Shown in pieces: positions 51,537 to 60,671 of a DNA stretch of 64,000 nucleotides (its first letter is position 1; each line of letters begins with the position of its first letter). This stretch comes from Micropruina glycogenica. Its GTDB lineage: Bacteria > Actinomycetota > Actinomycetes > Propionibacteriales > Propionibacteriaceae. The stretch lies in the NCBI RefSeq assembly GCF_039524395.1, contig NZ_BAAAGO010000008.1; one strand, given 5' to 3'. The notes beneath the pieces are model-generated. The model ran no database searches. It had not been told where the DNA came from and worked only from the letters and a program-made list of their open reading frames with translations. Made by a program: the position numbers and the translations under genes.

Positions 51537-52811
51537 TCAGTTCACCGGGGTGAGCGAGTCCCGCCCACCCAGGAAGGGACGCAGGGCCGGCGGAACGCGC
51601 ACCGACCCGTCCGGCTGCTGGTGGTTCTCGAGCAGCAGGATGATCATGCGGGTCATCGCGCACAGGGTGCCGTTGAGCGTGGCCACGGGCTCGGTACCGG
51701 TCTCGGAACGCATCCGGATGTTGAGCCGGCGGGCCTGGAACGTGGTGCAGTTCGAGGTTGACGTGATCTCGCGGTACCGGCCCTGGGTGGGAATCCAGCC
51801 GTAGCAGTCGTACTTGCGGGCCGCCGACAAGCCGAGATCACCCGAGGCCACCTCGAGCACCTGGAACGGCAGTTCGAGGGCGGTGATGAAGTCCTTCTCG
51901 AAGGCGAGCAGCCTGCGGTGCAGGTCGTCGGCCTCGTCGGGACGGCAGTAGACGAACATCTCCACCTTGTCGAACCAGTGCACCCGAAAGATGCCGCGGG
52001 TGTCTTTGCCGTAGCTGCCGGCCTCGCGGCGAAAGCAGGGCGAGAACCCGGCATACAGCCGGGGCAGGGTGGCGGCGTCCAGAATCTCGTCGCTGTGAAA
52101 GGCCGCCAGGGCGACCTCAGAGGTGCCGACCAGGTACAGGTCGTCGGCGGGCAGGTGGTAGACGTCCTGGGCCGCCTGGCCGAGAAAGCCGGTGCCCTCC
52201 ATCGCCGAGGGCTTCACCAGCGCGGGCGGCAGAATCGGCGTGAATCCCCACTCGGTGGCCTTGGCCATGGCCAGGTTGACCAGCGCCAGTTCGAGCATCG
52301 CGCCTTGTCCGGTCAAGAAGTAGAAACGCGCACCGCTGACCTTGGCGCCCCGGGCCATGTCGATCGCGCCCAACAACTCACCCAGTTCGAGGTGGTCGCG
52401 AGGGGTGAATCCCTCGGCCTCGAAGTCGCGCGGGGTGCCGTGGGTTTCGACCACCACGAAGTCGTCTTCACCACCGCGCGGCACGTCGGCGAACACCGGG
52501 TTGGGCATCGCCAGCATCAACTCGTCGAAGGTGGCGCCGGCCTCGGCGGCGGCCGCCTCGGCCGCCTTCACCTGCGCCGACAGCGTCTTGGTGCGGGCGA
52601 TCAGGGCGACCTTGTCGTCACCTTTGGCGCGAGCGACGTCTTTGCCGATGGTCTTCTGCTCGGCCCGCAGGTTCTCGAACGCCGCGATGCTCGACCGGCG
52701 CTGCTCGTCGGCGGCGATCAGCTGATCGACCAGCTCGGACGACTCCCCGCGCGCCTCTTGCGCGGCTCGCAGGGCATCGGGGTCGGTACGCAGCAACTTC
52801 GGGTCGATCAC
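51537..52811 (-). CDS. serS: Seryl-tRNA synthetase
   Basis: A 424-residue class II synthetase. The N-terminal coiled-coil arm (about residues 25-100) reaches the tRNA-Ser variable arm. Motif 2 is CFRREAGSYGKDTRGIFRVH, and motif 3 lies near the C-terminus (NGTLCAMTRMIILLLENHQQ). It charges the serine tRNAs, two of which lie in this window. The length is standard. The start is decided by the conserved MIDPKLLR. The upstream gap contains unusual inverted repeats shared with a divergent gene. Confidence 0.96.
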   Translation of the reverse strand: MIDPKLLRTDPDALRAAQEARGESSELVDQLIAADEQRRSSIAAFENLRAEQKTIGKDVARAKGDDKVALIARTKTLSAQVKAAEAAAAEAGATFDELMLAMPNPVFADVPRGGEDDFVVVETHGTPRDFEAEGFTPRDHLELGELLGAIDMARGAKVSGARFYFLTGQGAMLELALVNLAMAKATEWGFTPILPPALVKPSAMEGTGFLGQAAQDVYHLPADDLYLVGTSEVALAAFHSDEILDAATLPRLYAGFSPCFRREAGSYGKDTRGIFRVHWFDKVEMFVYCRPDEADDLHRRLLAFEKDFITALELPFQVLEVASGDLGLSAARKYDCYGWIPTQGRYREITSTSNCTTFQARRLNIRMRSETGTEPVATLNGTLCAMTRMIILLLENHQQPDGSVRVPPALRPFLGGRDSLTPVN

Positions 52812-52869
52812 CGAACCAGCCTATCGGCCCGGCAGCGGGCGGCCGGACGTCCATCGCTCGATCGGCATG

Positions 52870-52927
52870 GCTACGCAAATAGCGAATGGCTACCGACATA
52901 TACGTAGCTTCTTGCTATTTCTGTAGC
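52870..52927. promoter_or_regulatory. Three GCTA...TAGC inverted repeats in the serS / dyp divergent region
   Basis: GCTACGCAAATAGC (52870-52883), GCTACCGACATATACGTAGC (52889-52908) and GCTATTTCTGTAGC (52914-52927) lie in an AT-rich patch. The repetition at about 20-bp spacing suggests sites for a dimeric DNA-binding protein or overlapping divergent promoters. The regulator is not identified. Confidence 0.5.
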
Positions 52928-53021
52928 GTTGCGGCGGGCCAGCCGTGCCGAAGGCCATGGCCGACCCGGGATGCACGGCGCTAGCCTGGGCCGCACCCTC
53001 CGGCCAGAAAGAGAGCACCCC

Positions 53022-53948
53022 ATGGCCCCGATCAGCCAACCCGTCGTCGTGCCGCCGTCCGAGGCTGCGGTGGTGCTCGTGCTCACCCTGCGCGAGGGCG
53101 ACGACCAGCCTGTGCTAGAAGCGATCGCCGACCTCACCGGCGTGATCAGGGCGGTGGCCTTTCGCTACCCCGACGCGCAGACCACCTGCGTGGCCGGCAT
53201 CGGCTCGGCCGCATGGGACCGGCTCTTTCCCGGAAAGCCGAAACCGAACGGGCTGCACCCCTTCATCGAGTTGGACGGCGGCACGCACGTCGCGCCGTCC
53301 ACCCCCGGCGACCTGGTGCTGCACGTGCGCGGCAAGCGGTTCGACCTGTGCTTCGAACTGGCCGACAAGCTGCTCGAGCGATTGGACGGCCTGGTCGACG
53401 TGGCCGACCGGCTGCAGGGCTTTCGCTACTTCGACGAGCGCGACCTGCTGGGCTTCGTGGACGGCACCGAGAGCCCCTCGGGCGACGAGGCGCTGCAGAC
53501 CGTGACGATCACCGACGACCCGCCCTTCGACGGCGGCAGCTACCTGATCACCCAGCGCTACCTGCACGACCTGACCGCCTGGAACGGATTGACCGTCGAG
53601 CAGCAGGAGGCCGCGATCGGCCGGCACAAGCTTGACGACATCGAGATTCCCGATGCGAAGAAGGCCGCCAACAGCCACGTCGTGCTGAACAGCATCACCG
53701 ACGCCGACGGCAACGACCTCAAGATCGTGCGCGAGAACATGCCGTTCGGCACCGTCGGTGAGGAGTACGGCACCTATTTCATCGGCTACGCCAGCGATCC
53801 CGCGGTGATCGAGCGCATGTTGCACAACATGTTCATCGGCGACCCGGTGGGCACCCACGACCGCATTCTCGACTTCTCGACCGCCGTCACCGGCAGCCTG
53901 TTCTACATTCCCACCGTCGATTTTCTGGACGATCCCAAACTGGCCTGA
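53022..53948 (+). CDS. Cytoplasmic Dyp-type peroxidase
   Basis: A 308-residue haem peroxidase without a signal peptide. It has the GxxDG motif in full (LGFVDGTESP), the proximal-His neighbourhood (GRHKLDDIEIPDAKKAANSH), the distal-Arg segment (DLKIVRENMPFGTVGEEYGT) and the C-terminal FYIPTVDFLDDP, placing it with the cytoplasmic (B/P-type) DyPs. These use H2O2 to oxidise dyes, Mn2+ or phenolics. No encapsulin gene is adjacent and no clear encapsulin-targeting tail is visible. ATG 53022 follows AGAGAG. Confidence 0.93.
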   Translation: MAPISQPVVVPPSEAAVVLVLTLREGDDQPVLEAIADLTGVIRAVAFRYPDAQTTCVAGIGSAAWDRLFPGKPKPNGLHPFIELDGGTHVAPSTPGDLVLHVRGKRFDLCFELADKLLERLDGLVDVADRLQGFRYFDERDLLGFVDGTESPSGDEALQTVTITDDPPFDGGSYLITQRYLHDLTAWNGLTVEQQEAAIGRHKLDDIEIPDAKKAANSHVVLNSITDADGNDLKIVRENMPFGTVGEEYGTYFIGYASDPAVIERMLHNMFIGDPVGTHDRILDFSTAVTGSLFYIPTVDFLDDPKLA

Positions 53949-53987
53949 TGTGCCGCACTTCGCCGTAGCGACAGGTGACAATGACGC

Positions 53988-55544
53988 ATGCGGTTCAGCC
54001 GGCTCGGCCTCGCGCCCCTCGCCACCCTCGGGTTCGGGGTCGGCTTTGCGCTGTGGACGTGGCTGACCTTCGCGGGAGCGCTCGCGGGCCTGGACGCCCT
54101 CGAGGCCCGGCCCCCGCACTGGCAGTACCCCGACATTCAGATCGCCGCTGCGGTCGCGGTGACCTTTCACCCCTGGGTGGTCTACACCGCGCTGGCCGGC
54201 ATGGCTGTGTGGGCCTTCCGCCGCCGGCTGCGCAACCTGACCCTTGCGGTGGTGCTCTCGATCGCTCTGGGTTGGGGCGGCCAGGCGCTGCTGCGCGAGT
54301 TGCTGCACCGAGACCGTCCGCCGGGTTCGATTCCGGAACTGATCACCAACCAGGGCTACTCCTACCCATCGGGGCACATGGTGGCCGTGGTCACCGGAGC
54401 CCTGATCGCGATCGCGGTGACCACCACCACCCGGCAGCCGCGCCGGGTGATCGAGTTGTGGCGCTGGCTGGGCATCGCGGTGATCGTGATCGTCGCCCTC
54501 GACCGCTGGGTGCTGCACGCGCACTACGTCACCGACCTGGTCGGCGGCCTGCTATGGGGTGGTTTCGCAGCCAGCCTGGCGGTGGCCGTGGCCCGCGTGC
54601 ACATGCAACCCGAACGGCCCACCCGCGCCGCAGCGGTGGCGGCGAAGGCCACGAAGCGGTGCGCGATCGTGGTGAACCCGACCAAGATTCCCGACTGGGC
54701 GGCGTTCCGGCGGCACGTCGAGTACGAGTGCGCGCAGAACGGCTACACGCCGATGTTCCTCGAAACCTCGGCCGACGATCCGGGTCGCGGCATGACCCGC
54801 ACCGCCGTCGAGGCCAAGGTCGACCTGGTGCTGGCGGCCGGCGGCGACGGCACCGTGCGGGTGGTCTGCTCCGAGCTGTCGGGCACCGGTGTGCCGCTGG
54901 GGCTGATGCCGTCGGGCACCGGCAACCTGCTGGCCCGCAACCTGGGCATTCCGCTCGACGAGTCGGCGGCGCTGGAGGTGATCTTCAACGGCCGCGAAGA
55001 CCGCATCGACCTGATCGAGGTGGTGATCGACGACGCGGACGCCCCCGAGCACATCGCGGTGATGGCCGGCATGGGGCTCGACGCGCGCATCATGAGCGGC
55101 ACCGACGACGGGTTGAAGAAGGTGATCGGTCCGGCCGCCTACGTGGTGGCGGCGGGCGACGCGGCCAACCTGCCGTCGTTCGATGTGACCGTCGCCCTCG
55201 ACGACGCGGAACCCTTCGAGCGGCACGCCGGCCTGGTGATGGTGGGCAACGTCGGGCAGCTGCAGGGCAACGTGCAACTGCTGCCCGACGCCCAGTTCGA
55301 CGACGGCCTGCTGGACGTGTTCGTGGCCTCGGCCACCAGCGTGGCCGACTGGCTGAAGATCACCACCAGCGTGATTCTGCCGGTGCCAGAGGCGTCCGAG
55401 ATCGACCGCGGCCAGGGTCGCGAGGTGCTGATCGAATGCACCGAGCCCGTCGAATACCAGCTGGACGGCGACGCGTCCGGCGAGTGCCGCCGCATGCGGG
55501 CCACGGTGGTGCCGCAGACGCTGACGGTGATGGTGCCCGCGTAA
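53988..55544 (+). CDS. PAP2 phosphatase fused to diacylglycerol/lipid kinase domain
   Basis: A 518-residue fusion. Residues 1-205 form a polytopic PAP2 phosphatase with RELLHRDRPPG, the YPSGHM motif and LHAHYVTD, the three parts of the lipid phosphatase site. Residues 226-518 form a DAGK-type lipid kinase with VVNPTK, AAGGDGTVRV and MPSGTGNLLARNLGIPL. The two activities are opposing on paper (removing and adding phosphate on lipids), suggesting turnover or transfer of phosphate on a membrane lipid. Such fusions are known in actinobacteria. A single uninterrupted frame. Confidence 0.92.
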   Translation: MRFSRLGLAPLATLGFGVGFALWTWLTFAGALAGLDALEARPPHWQYPDIQIAAAVAVTFHPWVVYTALAGMAVWAFRRRLRNLTLAVVLSIALGWGGQALLRELLHRDRPPGSIPELITNQGYSYPSGHMVAVVTGALIAIAVTTTTRQPRRVIELWRWLGIAVIVIVALDRWVLHAHYVTDLVGGLLWGGFAASLAVAVARVHMQPERPTRAAAVAAKATKRCAIVVNPTKIPDWAAFRRHVEYECAQNGYTPMFLETSADDPGRGMTRTAVEAKVDLVLAAGGDGTVRVVCSELSGTGVPLGLMPSGTGNLLARNLGIPLDESAALEVIFNGREDRIDLIEVVIDDADAPEHIAVMAGMGLDARIMSGTDDGLKKVIGPAAYVVAAGDAANLPSFDVTVALDDAEPFERHAGLVMVGNVGQLQGNVQLLPDAQFDDGLLDVFVASATSVADWLKITTSVILPVPEASEIDRGQGREVLIECTEPVEYQLDGDASGECRRMRATVVPQTLTVMVPA

Positions 55545-55570
55545 TCGATCGCGCGGGATTGGGGTATCGA

Positions 55571-55597
55571 CAGGGTCTCGACAAGCTCGACCGACGA
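55571..55597. repeat. Family-1 repeat core
   Basis: GGTCTCGACAAGCTCGACC, between the convergent lipid-kinase fusion and TyrA-PheA fusion genes. Confidence 0.75.
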
Positions 55598-55609
55598 CCG
55601 GCGAAGGGT

Positions 55610-57907
55610 TCAGCCGGGGGTCGGACGCACCACGGGGGTCCGGGGCGACCACGGCACCGAGCCGAGGTCACGCACGCCGTCGGGCAGGTCGGCCAGGGTC
55701 TGGCTGCTCACCCACAGGCAGGCGCCGTCGGAGTCGGTGAGCAGTTCGTCGAAGCCGGCGCCGCGGCCCACCAGGTGCGCAATCGAGGCCACGTTCGGAG
55801 CCACCACGATGCGCCGCAGGGTGGGGTCGGAGCCGTCGCTGTGCTCGGCGAAGGCGTCCGGACGGCCGACGATCAGAAAGCGCGTGATCGAACCCGACAG
55901 GTCGTCGATCTCGCGCTCGACCACGTGCACGAAGTCGTGGTCGGCCTCGGCTCCCGATGACGCGATCGCGATGGCGGGGCCGTCCAGCTCGCGCAGCTTC
56001 AGCAGGGCGTCGGTGGTTGATGCGCAGGGCTGCGGATCAAGCCCCCAGCGGGTGACGAAGTTCGCGCACTGGGCGAGCGCCTGCGGGTGGCTGAACACCG
56101 GCGCGCCGCGCAGTTCGGCCAGCACAACGGGGGCCGCCGCGTAGGCGTCGAAGCGCACCGCGACGTCGACCACGCCGCCGGCGACCAGGTCGGCGTCGGT
56201 GCCGAGCAGCGCCTGGGCCGCGCGACTGACCAGGCCCGAGGCCGAGCTGGTGATCGGCAGCACGCCCAGCCCGCCGCCGCGGGCGAACGCGAGCACCTCG
56301 TCGAACGACCCGATCGGCCCGATGTGCACGTCGGCCTCACCGGCCCCGGTCAGGCCCACCGCGAACTGCCGCGCGGCGCTCTCGGAGAAGCTGCCGGGCG
56401 GGCCGAGGTAGCGCAGGTCGGGCTGCGCCCCACGAGTCGGACGCGCCACCCCGTGCGGCCACGCGTAGGCCACCTCGACCGCCTTGCGCAGGGCCTCGAT
56501 GGTGGCGTCCAGGTCGAGGTCGGCCCGAATACCGGTGCGAATCACCACCGCCCGCTGGCCGGTGCGCACCGCCTCTGAGACTAGGTCGGCGGCCCCGACG
56601 CCGCGCTGCTCGCGCACCACCGACGCCACGCCCTGGCCGGCCACCGACTCGGGCACCAGAAAACGGATGTCGCGCCGCACGTGGGCCAGCCAGGCGTCCA
56701 GGGCCACCTCGAGTTCGGCGTCCGACAGCACCTCGACGTGGCCGATGCCGAACCGGGTGCGCACCACCGTGCCGCGCCGGCCCAGCCGCTTGGCGTTGCG
56801 CACGCCTGGCCCGTGCAGCAGCGCCGCCTCACCCTTGGGGCCCACCAGCAACTCTTCGAGCACCAGATGCACCGGGGTCAGCTCGACCAGCCGGCCCACG
56901 CGCAGCTTGTCGGGACGTCCGCTCGGGTGCAGACCCACCAGACCGCCCAGCCGGCGCACGCGGGCCAGGGTGGCGCGCTTCGACTGGCCGGCGCTGAGCG
57001 TGGCGGTGGCGGTGTTGCGCACGGTGTCGAACAATGCGCCGGTGAACCGGTCACGGGTGGCGGCCACCCGGGCCGGCAGCGACTCGGGTGTCGCCGCCGC
57101 GGCGCCGACGGCCTCGGCGGCTGCAGCCAACTCGGCCCGGGCGCGGTCGCCGTCGAGGGCGGCCTGCACGTGGGCCAGGGTGACCTCTTGGTTCTCTTCG
57201 AGCACGCTGACCGCCAGGCCCAGCAATGCCTCGAACAGTGGGGTGCGGGTGGCCCACAGTTCGGCGGTGAGGTCGAGCCCGCTGTCGGCCACGGCGGTCA
57301 CGAAACCCAGCAGCGACTGATGCGCCAGCGCCAGCACGTAGGTCATGCTGCGGTCGTGCTGTTCGGGCGACAGCACGGTGTAGATGCCGCCCCGTCCGGT
57401 GATCGCGCCGGCGAGCCAGCCTGTTGCCACGCCGCGCACTTCCGTGGCGCACACGGTCTGGCCGTCGAGCGAACGGGCGCTGGTGTCGAGCAGCGGGTGC
57501 AGTGCGACGGCCGTGCGGTCGGGCACGGCGGCGAGCACGTTCATGGCCCAGGCGAAACCGACGCTGACCAGCACGATCGGCGCATCACGTGGCACCAGGG
57601 CGTCCAGTTCGGCCAGTACGCCGGGAGCGGCCCCGTCGGGCACAGCGACGCAGATCACGAAGCCCTCGTCGGCCAGGTGGGCGGTCACGTCGGCCAGGGT
57701 GCCGGTGGCCACCGGGGTGCCCCGGTAGGCGGCAGCGGCGCCGGCGAGCAGGGCGGCAGATTGGGCGGTGTCGATGAGCACCACCTGCTGCCAAGGCAGG
57801 CCGGCGAACAGGTGGTCGGACAGCCACCGGCCCATGCCTGCGGCGGCGCCCACCACGACCAGCCGACGCGGCTCGGCGTCGGGCGGTGCGGTCGAAGTCA
57901 CCGCCAC
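55610..57907 (-). CDS. Prephenate dehydrogenase-prephenate dehydratase fusion protein
   Basis: A 765-residue protein. Residues 14-300 resemble a TyrA dehydrogenase: a nucleotide-binding loop (VVVGAAAGMGRWLSDHL) and the catalytic-His region VALHPLLDTS near 134. Residues 497-700 are a PheA-type dehydratase with LRYLGPPGSFSESAARQFA and the catalytic TRF in GSITRFLIVG near 674. Residues 700-765 look like a short C-terminal ACT-like remnant. The middle region (about 320-490) matches neither chorismate mutase nor another domain I know. Both branches from prephenate to tyrosine and phenylalanine could thus sit on one chain. The GTG/ATG start at 57907 begins the Rossmann fold. Confidence 0.8.
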   Translation of the reverse strand: MAVTSTAPPDAEPRRLVVVGAAAGMGRWLSDHLFAGLPWQQVVLIDTAQSAALLAGAAAAYRGTPVATGTLADVTAHLADEGFVICVAVPDGAAPGVLAELDALVPRDAPIVLVSVGFAWAMNVLAAVPDRTAVALHPLLDTSARSLDGQTVCATEVRGVATGWLAGAITGRGGIYTVLSPEQHDRSMTYVLALAHQSLLGFVTAVADSGLDLTAELWATRTPLFEALLGLAVSVLEENQEVTLAHVQAALDGDRARAELAAAAEAVGAAAATPESLPARVAATRDRFTGALFDTVRNTATATLSAGQSKRATLARVRRLGGLVGLHPSGRPDKLRVGRLVELTPVHLVLEELLVGPKGEAALLHGPGVRNAKRLGRRGTVVRTRFGIGHVEVLSDAELEVALDAWLAHVRRDIRFLVPESVAGQGVASVVREQRGVGAADLVSEAVRTGQRAVVIRTGIRADLDLDATIEALRKAVEVAYAWPHGVARPTRGAQPDLRYLGPPGSFSESAARQFAVGLTGAGEADVHIGPIGSFDEVLAFARGGGLGVLPITSSASGLVSRAAQALLGTDADLVAGGVVDVAVRFDAYAAAPVVLAELRGAPVFSHPQALAQCANFVTRWGLDPQPCASTTDALLKLRELDGPAIAIASSGAEADHDFVHVVEREIDDLSGSITRFLIVGRPDAFAEHSDGSDPTLRRIVVAPNVASIAHLVGRGAGFDELLTDSDGACLWVSSQTLADLPDGVRDLGSVPWSPRTPVVRPTPG

Positions 57908-58036
57908 AGTCTAGGGATTCGACGCTGGTCGAGCCCGGATGAACGCCTGGGTCACAGACGGGCCCATGACCGCCCCTTCCGGGCAGTTCGGCGCGGCGCG
58001 AGATCCCGCGTCAAGCCCCCGGACGACGCGGGGGTG

Positions 58037-58131
58037 GTGAACGGTAATCGGAACCCGTCCCGGTTCCCGTTCAGCCCCCACGTCCCAGCACGCTCGACCT
58101 ACACCGTCATCCCGGCGAGAGCCGGGATCTC
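58037..58131. repeat. Family-3 palindrome followed by family-2 hairpin
   Basis: 58037-58076 contains GTGAACGGTAATCGGAACCC and its mirror GGTTCCCGTTCA (family 3, GTGAACGG subtype). 58105-58131 reads CGTCATCCCGGCGAGAGCCG then GGATCTC (family 2). Confidence 0.8.
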
Positions 58132-58196
58132 TGGCTCGACACCTCCACGACCGTGGGTTTCGACGCACTCACCCGACGGCATTGGTCAAAGCCTCC

Positions 58197-58928
58197 TCAG
58201 GCGGCACGCAGGGACGCCGCCGCTTCGTCGATCGCCGCGAAGTACGGGGTGGCGTTGGGCCGGTCGGGCTTCACCTCGATGAAGGCGAAGTGGCGTCCGT
58301 TGGGCAGCGTGACGAGCAACACCGAAAGACCGATCCGCTCCTGCACTCCCCCGGTCAGGGTGCCACCGAGGTTCGCGTGCGCCCACTGCGCCGGGTAATC
58401 GCCGATCGTGGTGGGGTCGTCGGAGCGAATGTCGCTGACCGCCAGGTCGCCGAGGGTACGAAAGATGCGCTGCGCGAACTCGGCCGCCACGCCGCGGGCG
58501 GTGCCGGCAAGGTCGCCGTCGATGACGGCGGCGGGCTCCATGTCGGCCACCACGATCGAGGGCGGCAGGTTCTCGCCGGCCCGGTAGCCCGGGTCGCTCT
58601 CGACCCCGCCGATCACTGCCTCGGTGAACATGCCCTTGGTCGAGGTCGGGTCAGACCATGAGAACGGCTTTCCCGGCAGTTCGCCCACCAGGTACTGCTC
58701 GACCTGCAAACGGTGGGTCAGCGGATTGACGATCACCCGGCGCAGCGGTGGCGAGGGCACTGTGGACGCCGGGCCCACGCTCGGCGCGGCAACCGTCGGT
58801 GCGGGCAGCGGCGGCCCGAGCCGCGCGCCGACCACACCCAACCCGATCGCGATCACGACGACGACTGCGGCGGCGAGCGCGGCCCACCGTCCGGCCCGTG
58901 CCGCAAGAGTCGCGCGCGCCCCGTCCAC
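58197..58928 (-). CDS. Membrane-anchored extracytoplasmic protein of unknown function
   Basis: A 243-residue protein. One N-terminal membrane helix (WAALAAAVVVVIAIGLGVVG, residues 14-33), a Pro/Ala/Ser linker, then a soluble domain containing LTHRLQVEQYLVGELPGKPF and SDDPTTIGDYPAQWAHANLG. No catalytic motif or family was recognised. The GTG at 58928 is chosen because the helix begins soon after and coding character fades upstream; the ribosome site is poor. It lies 38 bp downstream of the mannosyltransferase gene and may form an operon with it. Confidence 0.7.
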   Translation of the reverse strand: MDGARATLAARAGRWAALAAAVVVVIAIGLGVVGARLGPPLPAPTVAAPSVGPASTVPSPPLRRVIVNPLTHRLQVEQYLVGELPGKPFSWSDPTSTKGMFTEAVIGGVESDPGYRAGENLPPSIVVADMEPAAVIDGDLAGTARGVAAEFAQRIFRTLGDLAVSDIRSDDPTTIGDYPAQWAHANLGGTLTGGVQERIGLSVLLVTLPNGRHFAFIEVKPDRPNATPYFAAIDEAAASLRAA

Positions 58929-58966
58929 GCCCCGGAGCTTACCGAGACCGGGTCCAGCGGCTCGGG

Positions 58967-60544
58967 TTATGGGGCCAATGCCGGACGACCCCGGAACCGG
59001 CGCCACCCGTCGCGCAGCAACCGAATGCTGGGCAGTTCGCCGCCCTCGTTGCGCCACCACCACACCACCCAGACGATGGCGCCGATCTGCGCCGCGGTGC
59101 ACAGAATGTCGCGCATGATGAAGCCCGCCACCACCACGCCGGGGCCGAACTCGATCACCCGTCCGGTGACGTAGGCGAGCGAGAGCCACGTGCCTCGCCA
59201 CATGGTGATCACGTCGAGCCGGTTGGCCGCCATCAGCGACAGCGGCACCCAGGTGATCAGGTCGTACCAGCTCAGCGTGTAGGGCGAGGTGATCAGCCAG
59301 GCCGCCGTCAACAGCGCAGCGGTGCGAACGGTGATGGTGAGCGGGTCGCGGCGCGGGTCGGTGCCGAGCGGGGCCCCGGGAGCGGTCACCCAGGGCAGCA
59401 GCCGCGACAGCATCCAGCCGATCACGAACAGGCCCGTCAGGCCGAGTAGGCCCATCACTTGGCGCGCGGGCCCGTCGCCGATGGTCACTCGGCCGAGTGC
59501 GTAGAGCCATTCGGTCCAGGAACCGGCAGACACGTAGCTGGTGTTACGGGCGGCGGCGAACAACGCCTGCGGCGCGAACAGCCCGTAGCCGAGGCCGATG
59601 GTGCCGGCGGCGGCCAGGCACAGCGCCACGAGTTTGCGCGGCTGGTGACGGTAACCCCACACCATCGCGATGCCGTAGTAGACCAGCGACACCTTGACGC
59701 AGCCGGCCAGGCCGATGCCCACCCCGGCCAGCCACGCGTTGCGCCTGATGAACCAGAAGCCGGCCACGGCGAACACCAGGGTGAGCGGTTCGTTGTGGGC
59801 CTGCGCGCAGATCGACCAAATCATGATGGGGTTCAGCACGGTGAACAGCACCGCCCGGGTCTGAAAAGCGGGGTCGCCGTGGGCCATCTTCACCACGATC
59901 AGCCCGACGATCAGAAACGGGATCAGCGCGAACATCTGCAGCCAGAAGACCACCTGATGCATGTTGTCGCCGCCCAGCGTCGCGGCCAGCCACTGGCTGA
60001 ACGACGCGATCGGCCCGTACACCGACGGGGTGTCCTGCCAGGGCGCCTCGACCCAGCGCATCACCGGGTCGTACTCCTGCCTGATGATGTTGGCCGGGGT
60101 GATGTCGTAGGGGTTCCAGCCCAGCACCATCAGCCGTCCGTAGGCGGCGTACATCAGCACGTCGGCCGAGGTCAGCGGCGGCACCAGCGAGGTGGCCAGG
60201 CTGAGCAGGGCGCCCAGCACGAACAACCGGCGGACGTTCGGGCGCCACCCCAGCTCGACCGCCCGGTAGCAGATCCACAAGCCGACGGAGCCGGCGGCGA
60301 GGCCGACCCACAGCGAGATGACGGCCACCCATTCGTTGACGTGCACCCAGCCGGTGGGCAGGTACCAGGGCGGCAGCAGACTGTTGCGCGGCCCGAGCCG
60401 CAAGGCCACCGCGGACGGCCCCATGAAGCCGATCAGCACCGTCACGGCGGTCGCGGCGATGACCAGCGGCAGGCCGAGCCGGTGGCTGGTCGTCCAGGGC
60501 GAGGCCAGCACGGCGCGCGCTCGGGCGGCCAGCGCGTTCGCCAT
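58967..60544 (-). CDS. MptA/MptB-type polyprenol-phosphomannose alpha-1,6-mannosyltransferase
   Basis: A 525-residue GT-C fold glycosyltransferase with about 12 membrane helices. A loop near residue 125 carries the catalytic acidic residue (PPLTSADVLMYAAYGRLMVL), followed by GWNPYDITPANIIRQEYDPV and the conserved PSVYGPIASFSQWLAA. This pattern matches the MptA/B enzymes that extend the mannan core of lipomannan in actinobacteria, using polyprenol-phosphate mannose outside the membrane. ATG 60544 follows GAGGAGC. Confidence 0.87.
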   Translation of the reverse strand: MANALAARARAVLASPWTTSHRLGLPLVIAATAVTVLIGFMGPSAVALRLGPRNSLLPPWYLPTGWVHVNEWVAVISLWVGLAAGSVGLWICYRAVELGWRPNVRRLFVLGALLSLATSLVPPLTSADVLMYAAYGRLMVLGWNPYDITPANIIRQEYDPVMRWVEAPWQDTPSVYGPIASFSQWLAATLGGDNMHQVVFWLQMFALIPFLIVGLIVVKMAHGDPAFQTRAVLFTVLNPIMIWSICAQAHNEPLTLVFAVAGFWFIRRNAWLAGVGIGLAGCVKVSLVYYGIAMVWGYRHQPRKLVALCLAAAGTIGLGYGLFAPQALFAAARNTSYVSAGSWTEWLYALGRVTIGDGPARQVMGLLGLTGLFVIGWMLSRLLPWVTAPGAPLGTDPRRDPLTITVRTAALLTAAWLITSPYTLSWYDLITWVPLSLMAANRLDVITMWRGTWLSLAYVTGRVIEFGPGVVVAGFIMRDILCTAAQIGAIVWVVWWWRNEGGELPSIRLLRDGWRRFRGRPALAP

Positions 60545-60671
60545 GGTGCTCCTCGGGGTTTGGGACAGCAAGCCCGAGACTATCGGCGCAGTCGGCCACA
60601 CCCCCACGCAGGGAGCTCGGTCGAGACCAGCTTGTTATCAGCCGCCGCACTTCTCGACATCGGGGCGAACA

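Noticed and set aside
52812..53021. A T-box riboswitch upstream of serS
   Set aside because: No T-box sequence (such as TGGNACCGCG) or specifier stem could be found; the inverted repeats there look like protein-binding sites instead.
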